Shown here: positions 27,928 to 36,123 of the stretch, in pieces
Position numbering within the stretch: the first letter of the stretch is position 1
How the letters are laid out: each line of letters starts with the position of its first letter
From: Erythrobacter sp.
GTDB taxonomy: Bacteria; Pseudomonadota; Alphaproteobacteria; Sphingomonadales; Sphingomonadaceae
Assembly (NCBI GenBank): GCA_009993605.1
Contig: JAACTB010000007.1
Span: 310,001-374,000 of the forward strand
Length of the DNA: 64,000 nucleotides
Direction of reading: 5' to 3'
Notes under the pieces: model-generated
The model's database searches: none
Told to the model about the DNA's origin: nothing
Seen by the model: only the letters and a program-made list of their open reading frames with translations
Made by a program: the position numbers and the translations under genes

Positions 27928-28658
27928 CGACACACGCCCGACCAGCGCGGGCTCATGTCGAGATGGAAATGGTCGGCGTGGGCGGCGTTGTAGTCCGGGC
28001 TCAGGGTCGTTGCAAAGGCGTCGCAGGCGCCGTCCCGCGCGCGGCGCAGGAAGCGTGCTTCGTCGTCGTCGCCCTCCCAATCGCGCAGCACGCTGATACG
28101 CGTCCCGTCTTCCAGGACGAAACCGGCGATGTCGATCGCGTTCCCAGTCACATGTTCGCTCCATGCTCCGCTGTCTCGGCCATAGAGACGACGGCAGGAA
28201 TAGGCACCAAGATGCTCTATTCGCGCGATATCGCTGCCGAAAATCTCCTGCGCTGCGGGTTCCAGACTGTCAGTCCGCCAGAGCTCCATCGCGATGGCCA
28301 CCGGGCAGGTGGTGGGCGGGCTCGAAGGCGATAGCGGATAGGCATCGAGCCGGGTCCGGTCGGGCCGCGCGCACTCCCCTTCCCCTTGCGGATCAAGCGC
28401 GGTGAACGCCACCTCCGAGCGCTCCAGCACCGCACGGCATTGCGGCACATCGTCGCGCAGGGCCTGCAGTTTCGTCGTGGTCGCCCAGCCCGGCGGATCG
28501 CGCAGGTCGAGCGGCGCCCACGGATCGTGCTCGGGATGCTCCGCCAGCCAGGCGCGCCCAGCGACGATTAGCGCTGCCAGCACGAGCACCGCGATGACGC
28601 GGCGATCCCCGACGAAACGCCCGATACGAGTGGAAATTGTTCGAGGGTTGTCCGCCAT
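27924..28658 (-). CDS. Extensin-like/M15-type domain membrane protein
   Basis: 244 residues. One membrane helix near the N-terminus (about 20-38) places the rest in the periplasm. The C-terminal half matches the 'extensin-like' C-terminal family. It holds 'SEHVTGNAIDIAGF' and 'AHADHFHLDM', the His...Asp...His-x-His pattern of M15-type zinc carboxypeptidases, and two cysteines likely to be disulfide-bonded. It could act on peptidoglycan; activity is untested. The ATG lies two bases after the dnaE2 stop in the same direction, so it is probably the last gene of the SOS operon. Longer upstream starts would overlap dnaE2. Confidence 0.78.
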   Translation of the reverse strand: MADNPRTISTRIGRFVGDRRVIAVLVLAALIVAGRAWLAEHPEHDPWAPLDLRDPPGWATTTKLQALRDDVPQCRAVLERSEVAFTALDPQGEGECARPDRTRLDAYPLSPSSPPTTCPVAIAMELWRTDSLEPAAQEIFGSDIARIEHLGAYSCRRLYGRDSGAWSEHVTGNAIDIAGFVLEDGTRISVLRDWEGDDDEARFLRRARDGACDAFATTLSPDYNAAHADHFHLDMSPRWSGVCR

Positions 28659-28660
28659 CC

Positions 28661-31600
28661 TCAATGAAAGTCGCGGGATTTGGGAATGATCCTGACATCG
28701 CGCGGATGCCCGCCCGATTGCGGCCCATGGAACCCGCATTCGCGATTGCCGGCGGGCGGTTCCTCCCAAGGCTCGACGGGCTGGTAGGGATCGTCGGCGC
28801 CTTCGCGAAGGTCGTCGCGCGGGTTGAACTTCGACGGCAGGGGATTGCTGACATGATCCGCGCGGGCGACGGGCGCGTTGAGCATGTCGTCGGACAATTT
28901 GTGCAGGTCCTCGGTCGCATCGGTCATGTGATGGGCGATGACGTGGATCACCTCGTCGTCATATTCGACACGGCCACGCACCTCCATCAGCCGCGCGCCC
29001 ATGACCACGCGGCGCTGCTTCTCCTTGAGGTCGGGCCAGACGACGAGGTTGATGACGCCCGTCTCGTCCTCCAGCGTGATGAAGCACACCCCCTTCGCGC
29101 TACCCGGCCGCTGGCGGATCAGGACCACGCCCGCGACATGGACCATGGAGCGGAACTTGCGCGCGCGCAGATCGCAGGCGCGCACGAAGCCGCGCTCGGC
29201 AAGGCTGGCGCGCAGGAAGGCCATTGGATGCGCCTTCAGGCTCAACCGCGTCGTCTGGTAATCGGCCACGACCTCTTCGCTCAGCGGCATATGCGGTAAG
29301 GCGGTGCGGCCCTTTTCCGCCCCTTCGTCGCGCGCGGCGGCATGGGCGAACAGCGGCAGGTCGGGCGCACCGATCAGGCTGCGCGCATCCCACAGCGCCT
29401 GACGCCGCGACAGGCCCATCGATCCGAAACAATCCGCAGATGCGAGCCGCTCGATATGCGCAGGCCCGATCCTCGCCCGGTCGCGCAATTCGGCGACATC
29501 GCGATACGGCCCGTTCTCGACCCGCTCCGCCACGATCCGCGCTGCGACCGCTTCGGGCGGACCGTCGATCTGCCTGAGGCCCAGGCGCAGGGCGATATGC
29601 CGGTCGAGGCGCCCCTTTTCCGCAAGAGGATCACCCAAATCCTTCTCCGAACTCTCCAGCGTGCAGTCCCAATCCGACAGGTTCACATCCGCCGCCAGAA
29701 CAGCCACCCCATGCTCCGCCGCATCGCGCACGATCTGTGCGGGAGCATAGAAACCCATCGGCTGCGAATTCAGCAGCGCGCAGCCGAACGCCGCCGGAAA
29801 ATGGCATTTCAGCCAGCTCGACACATAGACAAGATGCGCGAAGCTGGCCGCGTGGCTTTCGGGAAAACCGTATTCGCCGAAGCCCCGGATCTGGTTGAAG
29901 CAGCGCTGGGCGAAGTCGCGATCGTAACCACGCTTCACCATGCGTTCGACCATCATGTCCTGCAATTCGTCCACCATGCCCCGGCTGCGGAAGGTCGCCA
30001 TCGCCTTCCGCAATCGATTGGCCTCGCGACTGGAGAATTTCGCCGCGTCGAGCGCGATCTTCATCGCCTGTTCCTGGAAGATCGGAACGCCCAGCGTGCG
30101 TTCGAGAATGCTGGACAGCTCGTCGGGCGGGCCATGTTCGGGGCCGGGTGCGGGGATGACCACCTGTTCCGCCCCGCGGCGACGTTTCAGATAGGGGTGC
30201 ACCATGTCGCCCTGGATCGGGCCGGGCCGCACGATTGCGACCTGGATCACGAGATCGTAGAATTCACGCGGGCGTAGGCGGGGCAGCATGTTCATCTGCG
30301 CCCGGCTTTCGACCTGGAACACACCGAGCGAATCGCCGGTGCGCAGCATGGCGTAGGTTTCCGGGTCCTCGCGCGGGACATTCGCCAGGGTCAGGCTCTT
30401 TTCGTGATGCTTTTCAAGAAGATCGAGGCATTTCCTGATACAGGTCAGCATCCCCAGCGCGAGCACGTCCACTTTCAAGATGCCCAGCGCCTCGATATCG
30501 TCTTTGTCCCATTCGATGAAACTGCGATCGGGCATAGCGCCATTGCCGATCGGCACCGTCTCGGTCAGCGCGCCCTCTGTCAGGATAAACCCACCGACAT
30601 GCTGCGACAAATGTCGTGGCATCCCAATCATCTGCTCGGTCAACTTGAGAACCCGCTTGAGATGCGGATCGGTCACGTCCATGCCGGTTTCCTGGGCATG
30701 GCGTTCGCTGATTTCCTTGCCCCATCCGCCCCAGACCGTCTTGGCGAGCGCGGCGGTGACATCCTCGGTCAGGCCCATCGCTTTGCCGACCTCGCGGATC
30801 GCCATGCGCGGGCGGTAATGGATGACCGTGGCACACAGCCCGGCGCGGTGGCGGCCGTATTTCGAATAGAGGTACTGGATCACCTCCTCGCGTCGTTCGT
30901 GCTCGAAATCGACATCGATATCGGGCGGCTCCTTGCGCTCTTCGGAGATGAAGCGGTCGAACAGTAATTGGTGCTTGGCCGGATCGACATTGGTGATGCC
31001 GAGGCAATAGCAGACCGCCGAATTGGCCGCGCTTCCCCGCCCCTGGCACAGGATCGGCGGATCGACCCCGTAGCGCGCGAAATCGACGATATCCTTGATG
31101 GTAAGGAAATAGCGCGCGAGGTCGAGTTTCGCAATCAGCGCCAATTCGCGCTCCAGCGTGTCGACGATATGATCGGGCACACCCGATGGGTAGCGATCCT
31201 CAGCCCCCCACCAGGTCTCGCTTTCGAGGAATTCCTGTGGCGTCATGCCGTCGGGATAGATTTCTTCGGGATATTCGTAACTTAGATCGTCCAGAGAGAA
31301 ATCGCATGAGTCCGCCACCTCCCGCGCCGCCGCGATCGCATGCGGCCAGCGATCGAACAGGCGGACCATGGTTTCGGGCGATTTGAGATAGCGTTCGGCA
31401 TTGCCGTGCAGCAAATGCCCGGCGGCAGAAACGGTGGTCTTGTGCCGGATCGCCGTCATCACATCCTGCAACGGGCGCCGGTCAGGCGTGGCGTAATGGA
31501 CGTCGTTGGTGGCGAGGATCGAAAGCCCCCATGCCTTTGCCAGCGCGTCTAGCCGCTCGATCCGCACCACGTCGTCGCCGGTGTGCAGATAGCTGGCGGC

Positions 31601-32227
31601 AACGTATTTCAACGTCGGGAGCCGGTCTGCGATATGCGAGATAAGCTGTTCGAATGGCTTCGTTATCGTGCGCAAAGGCGCATCGACCGGCGGCTCTCGC
31701 GAGGTAAGGGAAACGACATTGCTGGGCACCGCGGTAGCATATCGCTGCTCGAGATCGTCCGGTGGCACGAGGATGAGCTGCACATCCTCGCTGTGAGCGG
31801 CCAGCATGGCGAGGTTTATGTCGCAGGCACCCTTCGCCTGCCATTTGCCGTCCAATGTCGCCATCCGGCCCGCGCTGATCAGTCTGCACAGGCGCCCATA
31901 GGCAGCGCGATTGCGGGGATAGGCGAGGAAGGCAAGGCCCTCGACCGTTTCTATCCTACACCCGATAAGCGGTTTTAACTTAAGCGTTTTCGCTTCGCTG
32001 TGAATGCGCACGACGCCCGCCATCGTATTGGCATCGGCGATCCCGATCGCATCGTAGCCGAGCCGCCGGGCCGCGAGCACCAGATCGACGGCATCGGATG
32101 CACCGCGCAGGAAGCTGAAGCAGCTGACGAGGCCGAGCTCGACGAACGGCGCACGCGGCGGCGCGTCGATTAGGTCGGGATCGAGCTCGATCCGGCGTTT
32201 GGGAATCTGGAGGTCGTTTTCGGGCAC
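28661..32227 (-). CDS. dnaE2: Error-prone DNA polymerase DnaE2 (ImuC)
   Basis: 1188 residues. C-family polymerase of the ImuA-ImuB-DnaE2 mutasome, which performs lesion bypass and damage-induced mutagenesis. The PHP domain opens at 'FVELGLVSCFSFLRGASDA' (about 28-46). The catalytic aspartates are in 'PPDIDVDFEHERREEV', the polymerase core has 'CQGRGSAANSAVCYCLGI', and the C-terminal OB fold is near 'HVAGVVLIRQRPGSAKGV'. The start is a GTG with no ribosome binding site. It follows the UdgX fusion gene after 107 bases that hold a palindromic repeat. It has no SOS box of its own, so it probably depends on the box at 35.03 kb. Confidence 0.94.
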   Translation of the reverse strand: MPENDLQIPKRRIELDPDLIDAPPRAPFVELGLVSCFSFLRGASDAVDLVLAARRLGYDAIGIADANTMAGVVRIHSEAKTLKLKPLIGCRIETVEGLAFLAYPRNRAAYGRLCRLISAGRMATLDGKWQAKGACDINLAMLAAHSEDVQLILVPPDDLEQRYATAVPSNVVSLTSREPPVDAPLRTITKPFEQLISHIADRLPTLKYVAASYLHTGDDVVRIERLDALAKAWGLSILATNDVHYATPDRRPLQDVMTAIRHKTTVSAAGHLLHGNAERYLKSPETMVRLFDRWPHAIAAAREVADSCDFSLDDLSYEYPEEIYPDGMTPQEFLESETWWGAEDRYPSGVPDHIVDTLERELALIAKLDLARYFLTIKDIVDFARYGVDPPILCQGRGSAANSAVCYCLGITNVDPAKHQLLFDRFISEERKEPPDIDVDFEHERREEVIQYLYSKYGRHRAGLCATVIHYRPRMAIREVGKAMGLTEDVTAALAKTVWGGWGKEISERHAQETGMDVTDPHLKRVLKLTEQMIGMPRHLSQHVGGFILTEGALTETVPIGNGAMPDRSFIEWDKDDIEALGILKVDVLALGMLTCIRKCLDLLEKHHEKSLTLANVPREDPETYAMLRTGDSLGVFQVESRAQMNMLPRLRPREFYDLVIQVAIVRPGPIQGDMVHPYLKRRRGAEQVVIPAPGPEHGPPDELSSILERTLGVPIFQEQAMKIALDAAKFSSREANRLRKAMATFRSRGMVDELQDMMVERMVKRGYDRDFAQRCFNQIRGFGEYGFPESHAASFAHLVYVSSWLKCHFPAAFGCALLNSQPMGFYAPAQIVRDAAEHGVAVLAADVNLSDWDCTLESSEKDLGDPLAEKGRLDRHIALRLGLRQIDGPPEAVAARIVAERVENGPYRDVAELRDRARIGPAHIERLASADCFGSMGLSRRQALWDARSLIGAPDLPLFAHAAARDEGAEKGRTALPHMPLSEEVVADYQTTRLSLKAHPMAFLRASLAERGFVRACDLRARKFRSMVHVAGVVLIRQRPGSAKGVCFITLEDETGVINLVVWPDLKEKQRRVVMGARLMEVRGRVEYDDEVIHVIAHHMTDATEDLHKLSDDMLNAPVARADHVSNPLPSKFNPRDDLREGADDPYQPVEPWEEPPAGNRECGFHGPQSGGHPRDVRIIPKSRDFH

Positions 32228-32240
32228 ACGGGTGCTCGGC

Positions 32241-32318
32241 CGTCATTCCCGCGCGGGCGGGAATCCAGCTGCAAGCTCGGCGGCTCCGCCCTGGCCCCCC
32301 GCCTTCTCGGGGATGACG
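32241..32318. repeat. REP-like palindromic repeat between udgX and dnaE2
   Basis: ATTCCCGC (32245-32252) and GCGGGAAT (32257-32264) form a perfect hairpin. The flank GTCATTCCC at 32242 is mirrored by GGGGATGAC near 32310-32318, giving an outer stem with one G-U. This 'GTCATTCCCGC...' layout resembles dispersed palindromes of proteobacterial genomes. I see only one copy in the window. Confidence 0.6.
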
Positions 32319-32334
32319 AAGAGATACATGCCGA

Positions 32335-33780
32335 TCACCCGACCAGCTCCTCCAACCGCTCCTTCACCGCGGCGAGATCGGCGTCGAACAGACGCGCCTG
32401 TTCCTCGCGCGCCGGGCCTTCGAGGCGCAGCAGATAGGAGGGATGCGCGGTGATCCACAGCTCGCTGCCATCCTCGAGTGCGATCGGGCTTCCGCGGGCC
32501 TTGGAGATGCTGACCGTCTTGCCCAGCATACCGCGCGCTGCGCTGGCCCCCATGGCGAGCACCAGTTTGGGCTGCACGATCGCGCGCTCGCTTTCGATCC
32601 ACCAGCGGCAGGTATCGATCTCCTTCGCACCCGGAGACTGGTGCAGCCTTCTTTTGCCGCGCTGGACGTATTTGAAATGCTTGACGGTGTTGGTGACGTA
32701 AGCCGCCTGGCGGTCGATTCCGGCCTTTTCGAGATGGACGTCGAGCAATTGTCCGGCCGGCCCCACGAAGGGTCGCCCGCTCTGATCTTCCTGATCGCCT
32801 GGCTGTTCACCTACGATCATGAGAGCGGCGTTTTGCGGCCCCTCACCCATCACCGCCTGATTGTCGAGTTCGCCGATCGGGCATTTGCGGCAAGCATGAA
32901 TCGCCTTGTCGATCGCCGCCAGCGTTTCGGGCCGTTCCTCGAATTCCAGCGTTCCTGCCTCTACCATGGTGCTCTCCCGCTTCTGCGCGCCCGCCACCAG
33001 CTCGGGGATGAGAGCGGCTTCGGGCATGTTCTTCCAATATTTGCGGGGCATTTCCTTGAGCATAGCCCCGATCTTCAAACGCGCGGGGTTGAAGATGGAT
33101 GCGTAATAAGTGCGCCAGAGATCCTCCATCGGATCGCCGCCGGGCGCATCGGCGCGTTCGGCGGGCGGGCCTTCGCGCATGGTTTCCGTGTCCCAGTGTA
33201 GGCTGCCCTGCGGGGTCAGGATCGACCAGCGCATATTGGCGAACCGGCGCATGAAGAAGCCCGCATTGGCGCGCAGGATGTGATGCTCGGGCTCGAACCA
33301 AGCGACGTAGTGCTCGCCGTCCGTTTCCTCGTCCTCCACCAGGCGGAAGCGTACGAAAGCGTGCATCTTGTGACTGTCGCGCCGGACGTTCTTGTCGAGC
33401 TCCTCGATCCGGCGAACATCGGGATCGGCCTTGTCCTCCATCATGCGCGGGTTCGCCTGTAAGCGCCAGAGCAAGCGATAGAGCAGCGCGAAGCGTTCGG
33501 GATCGGAATGAAGCGCGGCGTTCTTCGCGAGGCTTACGAAGCGGCGATTGGCCCGCACCGGAGGCGCATCGCCGGCCGGCACGGGCGCGCGCCGCTCGCC
33601 ATGCGCGAACAGATCGCCGCTGCCGCCCGGTTCGATCCAGGCGATCCGATCGGGCGGCACGTCGCACTGGATCAGCGCCCGCGCCCGTTCGCGCCAGAAT
33701 TCGAAATCGTCCGGTTCGGGCAGCTCGACCACGTAATAGGTGCCGAGCTTCATAGTCTGGAGCGAGCGCGCTTCCCTCAT
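32335..33780 (-). CDS. DUF4130-UdgX fusion, uracil-DNA binding protein
   Basis: 481 residues. The N-terminal half is the DUF4130 domain that usually partners a radical-SAM repair protein ('AWFEPEHHILRANAGFFMRRFANM'). The C-terminal half (about 275-480) is a UdgX-type uracil-DNA glycosylase fold. It has four-cysteine [4Fe-4S] candidates including 'CRKCPIGE', motif I 'VGEQPGDQED', the UdgX loop 'GKRRLHQSPG', and 'AHPSYLLR'. In mycobacterial UdgX the loop His bonds covalently to the abasic site after uracil excision; that His is kept. The start overlaps the radical-SAM stop (ATGA), so the two proteins are made together. Confidence 0.88.
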   Translation of the reverse strand: MREARSLQTMKLGTYYVVELPEPDDFEFWRERARALIQCDVPPDRIAWIEPGGSGDLFAHGERRAPVPAGDAPPVRANRRFVSLAKNAALHSDPERFALLYRLLWRLQANPRMMEDKADPDVRRIEELDKNVRRDSHKMHAFVRFRLVEDEETDGEHYVAWFEPEHHILRANAGFFMRRFANMRWSILTPQGSLHWDTETMREGPPAERADAPGGDPMEDLWRTYYASIFNPARLKIGAMLKEMPRKYWKNMPEAALIPELVAGAQKRESTMVEAGTLEFEERPETLAAIDKAIHACRKCPIGELDNQAVMGEGPQNAALMIVGEQPGDQEDQSGRPFVGPAGQLLDVHLEKAGIDRQAAYVTNTVKHFKYVQRGKRRLHQSPGAKEIDTCRWWIESERAIVQPKLVLAMGASAARGMLGKTVSISKARGSPIALEDGSELWITAHPSYLLRLEGPAREEQARLFDADLAAVKERLEELVG

Positions 33781-35024
33781 GCCGCGAACAGCTCCAATTG
33801 TTCGGTCTTGGGCGCAAGCATGGTCCTGAGGTCCGCGCGATCGGTCAGCATGACCGGGCGCCAGTCTACCGTGCAGATGAACGGGCGGACCTTGGTGATC
33901 GACAGCGTCAGCCGCGCAACATCGTCCAGACGCAGCGTGCGGTGGCGGCGGCTGGCCAAAATCTTTTGGACCGCCTTCACTCCCAACCCCGGCACACGCA
34001 GCAGCTGTTCCTTGGTGGCGCGATTGACGTCGACCGGGAAGCTGTCGCGGAATTTCAGCGCCCAGGCGAGCTTGGGATCGATATCGAGCGGCAGATTCCC
34101 GTCAGCTTCGGTCGCCTGCATCACCTCGGTGGGTTTGTAACCGTAGAAGCGCATCAGCCAGTCTGACTGATAGAGGCGATGTTCGCGGATCAGCGGCGGG
34201 CGCTTCAAAGGCAGCACCGCGCTCGCATCGGGGATCGGGCTGAACGCGCTGTAATAGACCCGGCGGAGACGGAAATTGTCGTACAGCCTGCTCGCCTTGC
34301 CGACGATGTCCGCATCGGTCGCGGCATCGGCGCCCACGATCATCTGCGTCGACTGGCCGGCGGGCGCGAAGCGCGGCGCATGCTTGAAGCGCTTCCTCGC
34401 ATCCTTCGCTTCGACCAGATCGGCCTTCACCCGGCCCATCGCGCCTTCGATCTGGCGCGCGTCCTTGTCGGGTGCCAGGCGAGTGAGGCCGCTATCGGTC
34501 GGCAGTTCGACATTGATCGAAACGCGATCGGCGTAAAGCCCCGCGCGGTGGACGATCTCGGCATCCGCCTCGGGAATGGTCTTCAAATGGATATAGCCGC
34601 GAAAATCGTGCTCTTCCCGAAGGATGCGGGCGACTTCTACGATCTGTTCCATCGTGTGATCGGAGTTCTTCACGATCCCTGAGGAGAGGAACAGCCCTTC
34701 GATGTAATTGCGGCGATAGAAGGCCAGCGTCAGGTCCACCACCTCCTGCGGCGTGAAGCGCGCCCGCACCACGTTCGAGCTCTTGCGATTGACGCAATAA
34801 TGGCAGTCGAACACGCAGTGATTGGTCAGCAGGATCTTGAGCAGCGAGATGCAGCGCCCGTCCGGCGCATAAGCGTGGCAGATGCCCATCCCCTCGGTCG
34901 ACCCGATCCCCTTGGCCGACCCCAGCGAGTTCTTCTTCGCCGTGCCGGACGACGCGCAGGACGCATCGTATTTCGCCGCATCGGCGAGAATCGCGAGCTT
35001 TTCGAGGATGGTCTGCGAAGCCAT
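33777..35024 (-). CDS. Putative DNA modification/repair radical SAM protein
   Basis: 415 residues. The radical-SAM cluster motif CxxxCxxC is 'NHCVFDCHYC' (about residues 68-77). A barrel with 'VSINVELPTDSGL' follows, and the C-terminal end has a helix-hairpin-helix DNA-binding segment 'VNRATKEQLLRVPGLGVKAV'. The family is known mainly by genome context with DUF4130 proteins; its reaction is not established. The start at 35024 lies two bases from a perfect SOS box. The frame stays open far upstream, but only as the reverse shadow of the hydrolase gene. It is the first gene of the radical SAM-udgX-dnaE2 block. Confidence 0.86.
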   Translation of the reverse strand: MASQTILEKLAILADAAKYDASCASSGTAKKNSLGSAKGIGSTEGMGICHAYAPDGRCISLLKILLTNHCVFDCHYCVNRKSSNVVRARFTPQEVVDLTLAFYRRNYIEGLFLSSGIVKNSDHTMEQIVEVARILREEHDFRGYIHLKTIPEADAEIVHRAGLYADRVSINVELPTDSGLTRLAPDKDARQIEGAMGRVKADLVEAKDARKRFKHAPRFAPAGQSTQMIVGADAATDADIVGKASRLYDNFRLRRVYYSAFSPIPDASAVLPLKRPPLIREHRLYQSDWLMRFYGYKPTEVMQATEADGNLPLDIDPKLAWALKFRDSFPVDVNRATKEQLLRVPGLGVKAVQKILASRRHRTLRLDDVARLTLSITKVRPFICTVDWRPVMLTDRADLRTMLAPKTEQLELFAA

Positions 35025-35026
35025 CC

Positions 35027-35041
35027 GTTCTTTATATGTTC
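35027..35041 (-). promoter_or_regulatory. LexA (SOS) box of the radical SAM-udgX-dnaE2 block
   Basis: GTTC-TTTATAT-GTTC on the plus strand (GAAC-N7-GAAC on the transcribed strand) matches the alphaproteobacterial LexA consensus exactly. The spacer gives TATAAA on the transcribed strand, a -10-like hexamer, so LexA would cover the promoter. A start site seven bases on would fall at the ATG, suggesting a leaderless transcript. Confidence 0.8.
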
Positions 35042-35156
35042 TCCAATAGGCCTTGCCTAGCCCTCGCAGGAAAAAAGCGCTGAATTCGTAACTTACGGAA
35101 CGTGTACGCCTTCCGGTGGATTGGTTGAGCATATCCCCAATCCAAGGAGACGATGA

Positions 35157-36029
35157 ATGCCCAACCTCACCACTCGTGATGGAACGCGCCTGCGCTACAA
35201 GGAACTCGGCGAAGGCCGCCCGGTGATCCTGATCCATGGCTGGCCGCTTTCGGCCGACAGCTGGGATCCGATCATGATGAAGCTTGCCGAAAACGGCTAT
35301 CGCGCGATCGCCTATGACCGGCGCGGCTTCGGCCATTCCGATCACGCTCCCAAGGGTTATGATTACGACACCTTCTCCGACGATCTTGCCGACGTAATGA
35401 AGGAGGTCGGCGCGAGCGACGATGTCGCTCTGGTCGGCTTTTCCATGGGTGGCGGCGAAATCGCGCGCTACATGTCGCGCCATCAGGGCAAGGGCGTGAG
35501 CGCGGCGGTGCTGGTCAGCTCCGTCGTCCCCTATATGCTCAAGACCGACGACAATCCCGATGGCGTGCCGCAATCCACCCTCGACGAGATGACCAAGGGG
35601 ATGAAGACCGAGTTTCGCCACTTCTTTACGGGCTTCTTCAAGGATTTCTACGGCGACGGTGTGCTGTCCACCAAGGTGCATGACGAGGAGAAGCATTGGG
35701 CCTGGATGACCACGATGATGGCGAGCCAGTATGCGACCCTCCAATCGGCGGGCGCGTTCGCCAACACCGATTTCCGCCCCGACCTTGCCAGCTTCAACGT
35801 GCCGACGCTGGTGATCCACGGGACCAAGGACCAGACCGTGCCGATCGATGCCACCGGGCGCCAGGTTGTCGAGAAGGTGCCGAGCGCGACGCTGATCGAG
35901 TATGACGGTGAACCCCATGCCGTGTTCGCGACCCAGACCGAGCGTCTGGGCGACGATCTGCTCGAATTTCTCGGCGGAGCGGGCAGCGGGAAGGTCATGG
36001 CCGAAGGCGGAACGATCGCTTCAGCCTGA
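35157..36029 (+). CDS. Alpha/beta hydrolase (non-heme chloroperoxidase-like)
   Basis: 290 residues. Oxyanion region 'ILIHGWPLSADSW', nucleophile elbow 'GFSMGGGE' (Ser), acid in 'GTKDQTVPIDA' and His in 'EPHAVFATQ' complete the triad. The first 270 residues resemble cofactor-free haloperoxidase/esterase proteins; a short Gly-rich tail is extra. The true substrate is unknown. AAGGAG lies eight bases before the ATG. It sits inside the SOS locus on the opposite strand, sharing the control region with the radical-SAM gene, and has its own terminator. Confidence 0.9.
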   Translation: MPNLTTRDGTRLRYKELGEGRPVILIHGWPLSADSWDPIMMKLAENGYRAIAYDRRGFGHSDHAPKGYDYDTFSDDLADVMKEVGASDDVALVGFSMGGGEIARYMSRHQGKGVSAAVLVSSVVPYMLKTDDNPDGVPQSTLDEMTKGMKTEFRHFFTGFFKDFYGDGVLSTKVHDEEKHWAWMTTMMASQYATLQSAGAFANTDFRPDLASFNVPTLVIHGTKDQTVPIDATGRQVVEKVPSATLIEYDGEPHAVFATQTERLGDDLLEFLGGAGSGKVMAEGGTIASA

Positions 36030-36044
36030 TCGTAACAAAGAACG

Positions 36045-36076
36045 AGGCGCGTCCTGCGGGGCGCGCCTTTTCTTTT
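36045..36076 (+). terminator. Rho-independent terminator of the alpha/beta hydrolase
   Basis: AGGCGCG (36045-36051) pairs with CGCGCCT (36062-36068) and is followed by TTTCTTTT. It ends 16-47 bases after the hydrolase stop and just before the convergent imuB gene. Confidence 0.85.
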
Positions 36077-36123
36077 CAAATCAATACTTTTCGATGACGT
36101 CATGAATGCATGGCGGCGTGGCG

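Noticed and set aside
35025-35918. N-terminal extension of the radical SAM protein by about 300 residues
   Set aside because: The extension is the antisense shadow of the alpha/beta hydrolase gene and crosses a perfect SOS box; the family begins at the ATG at 35024.
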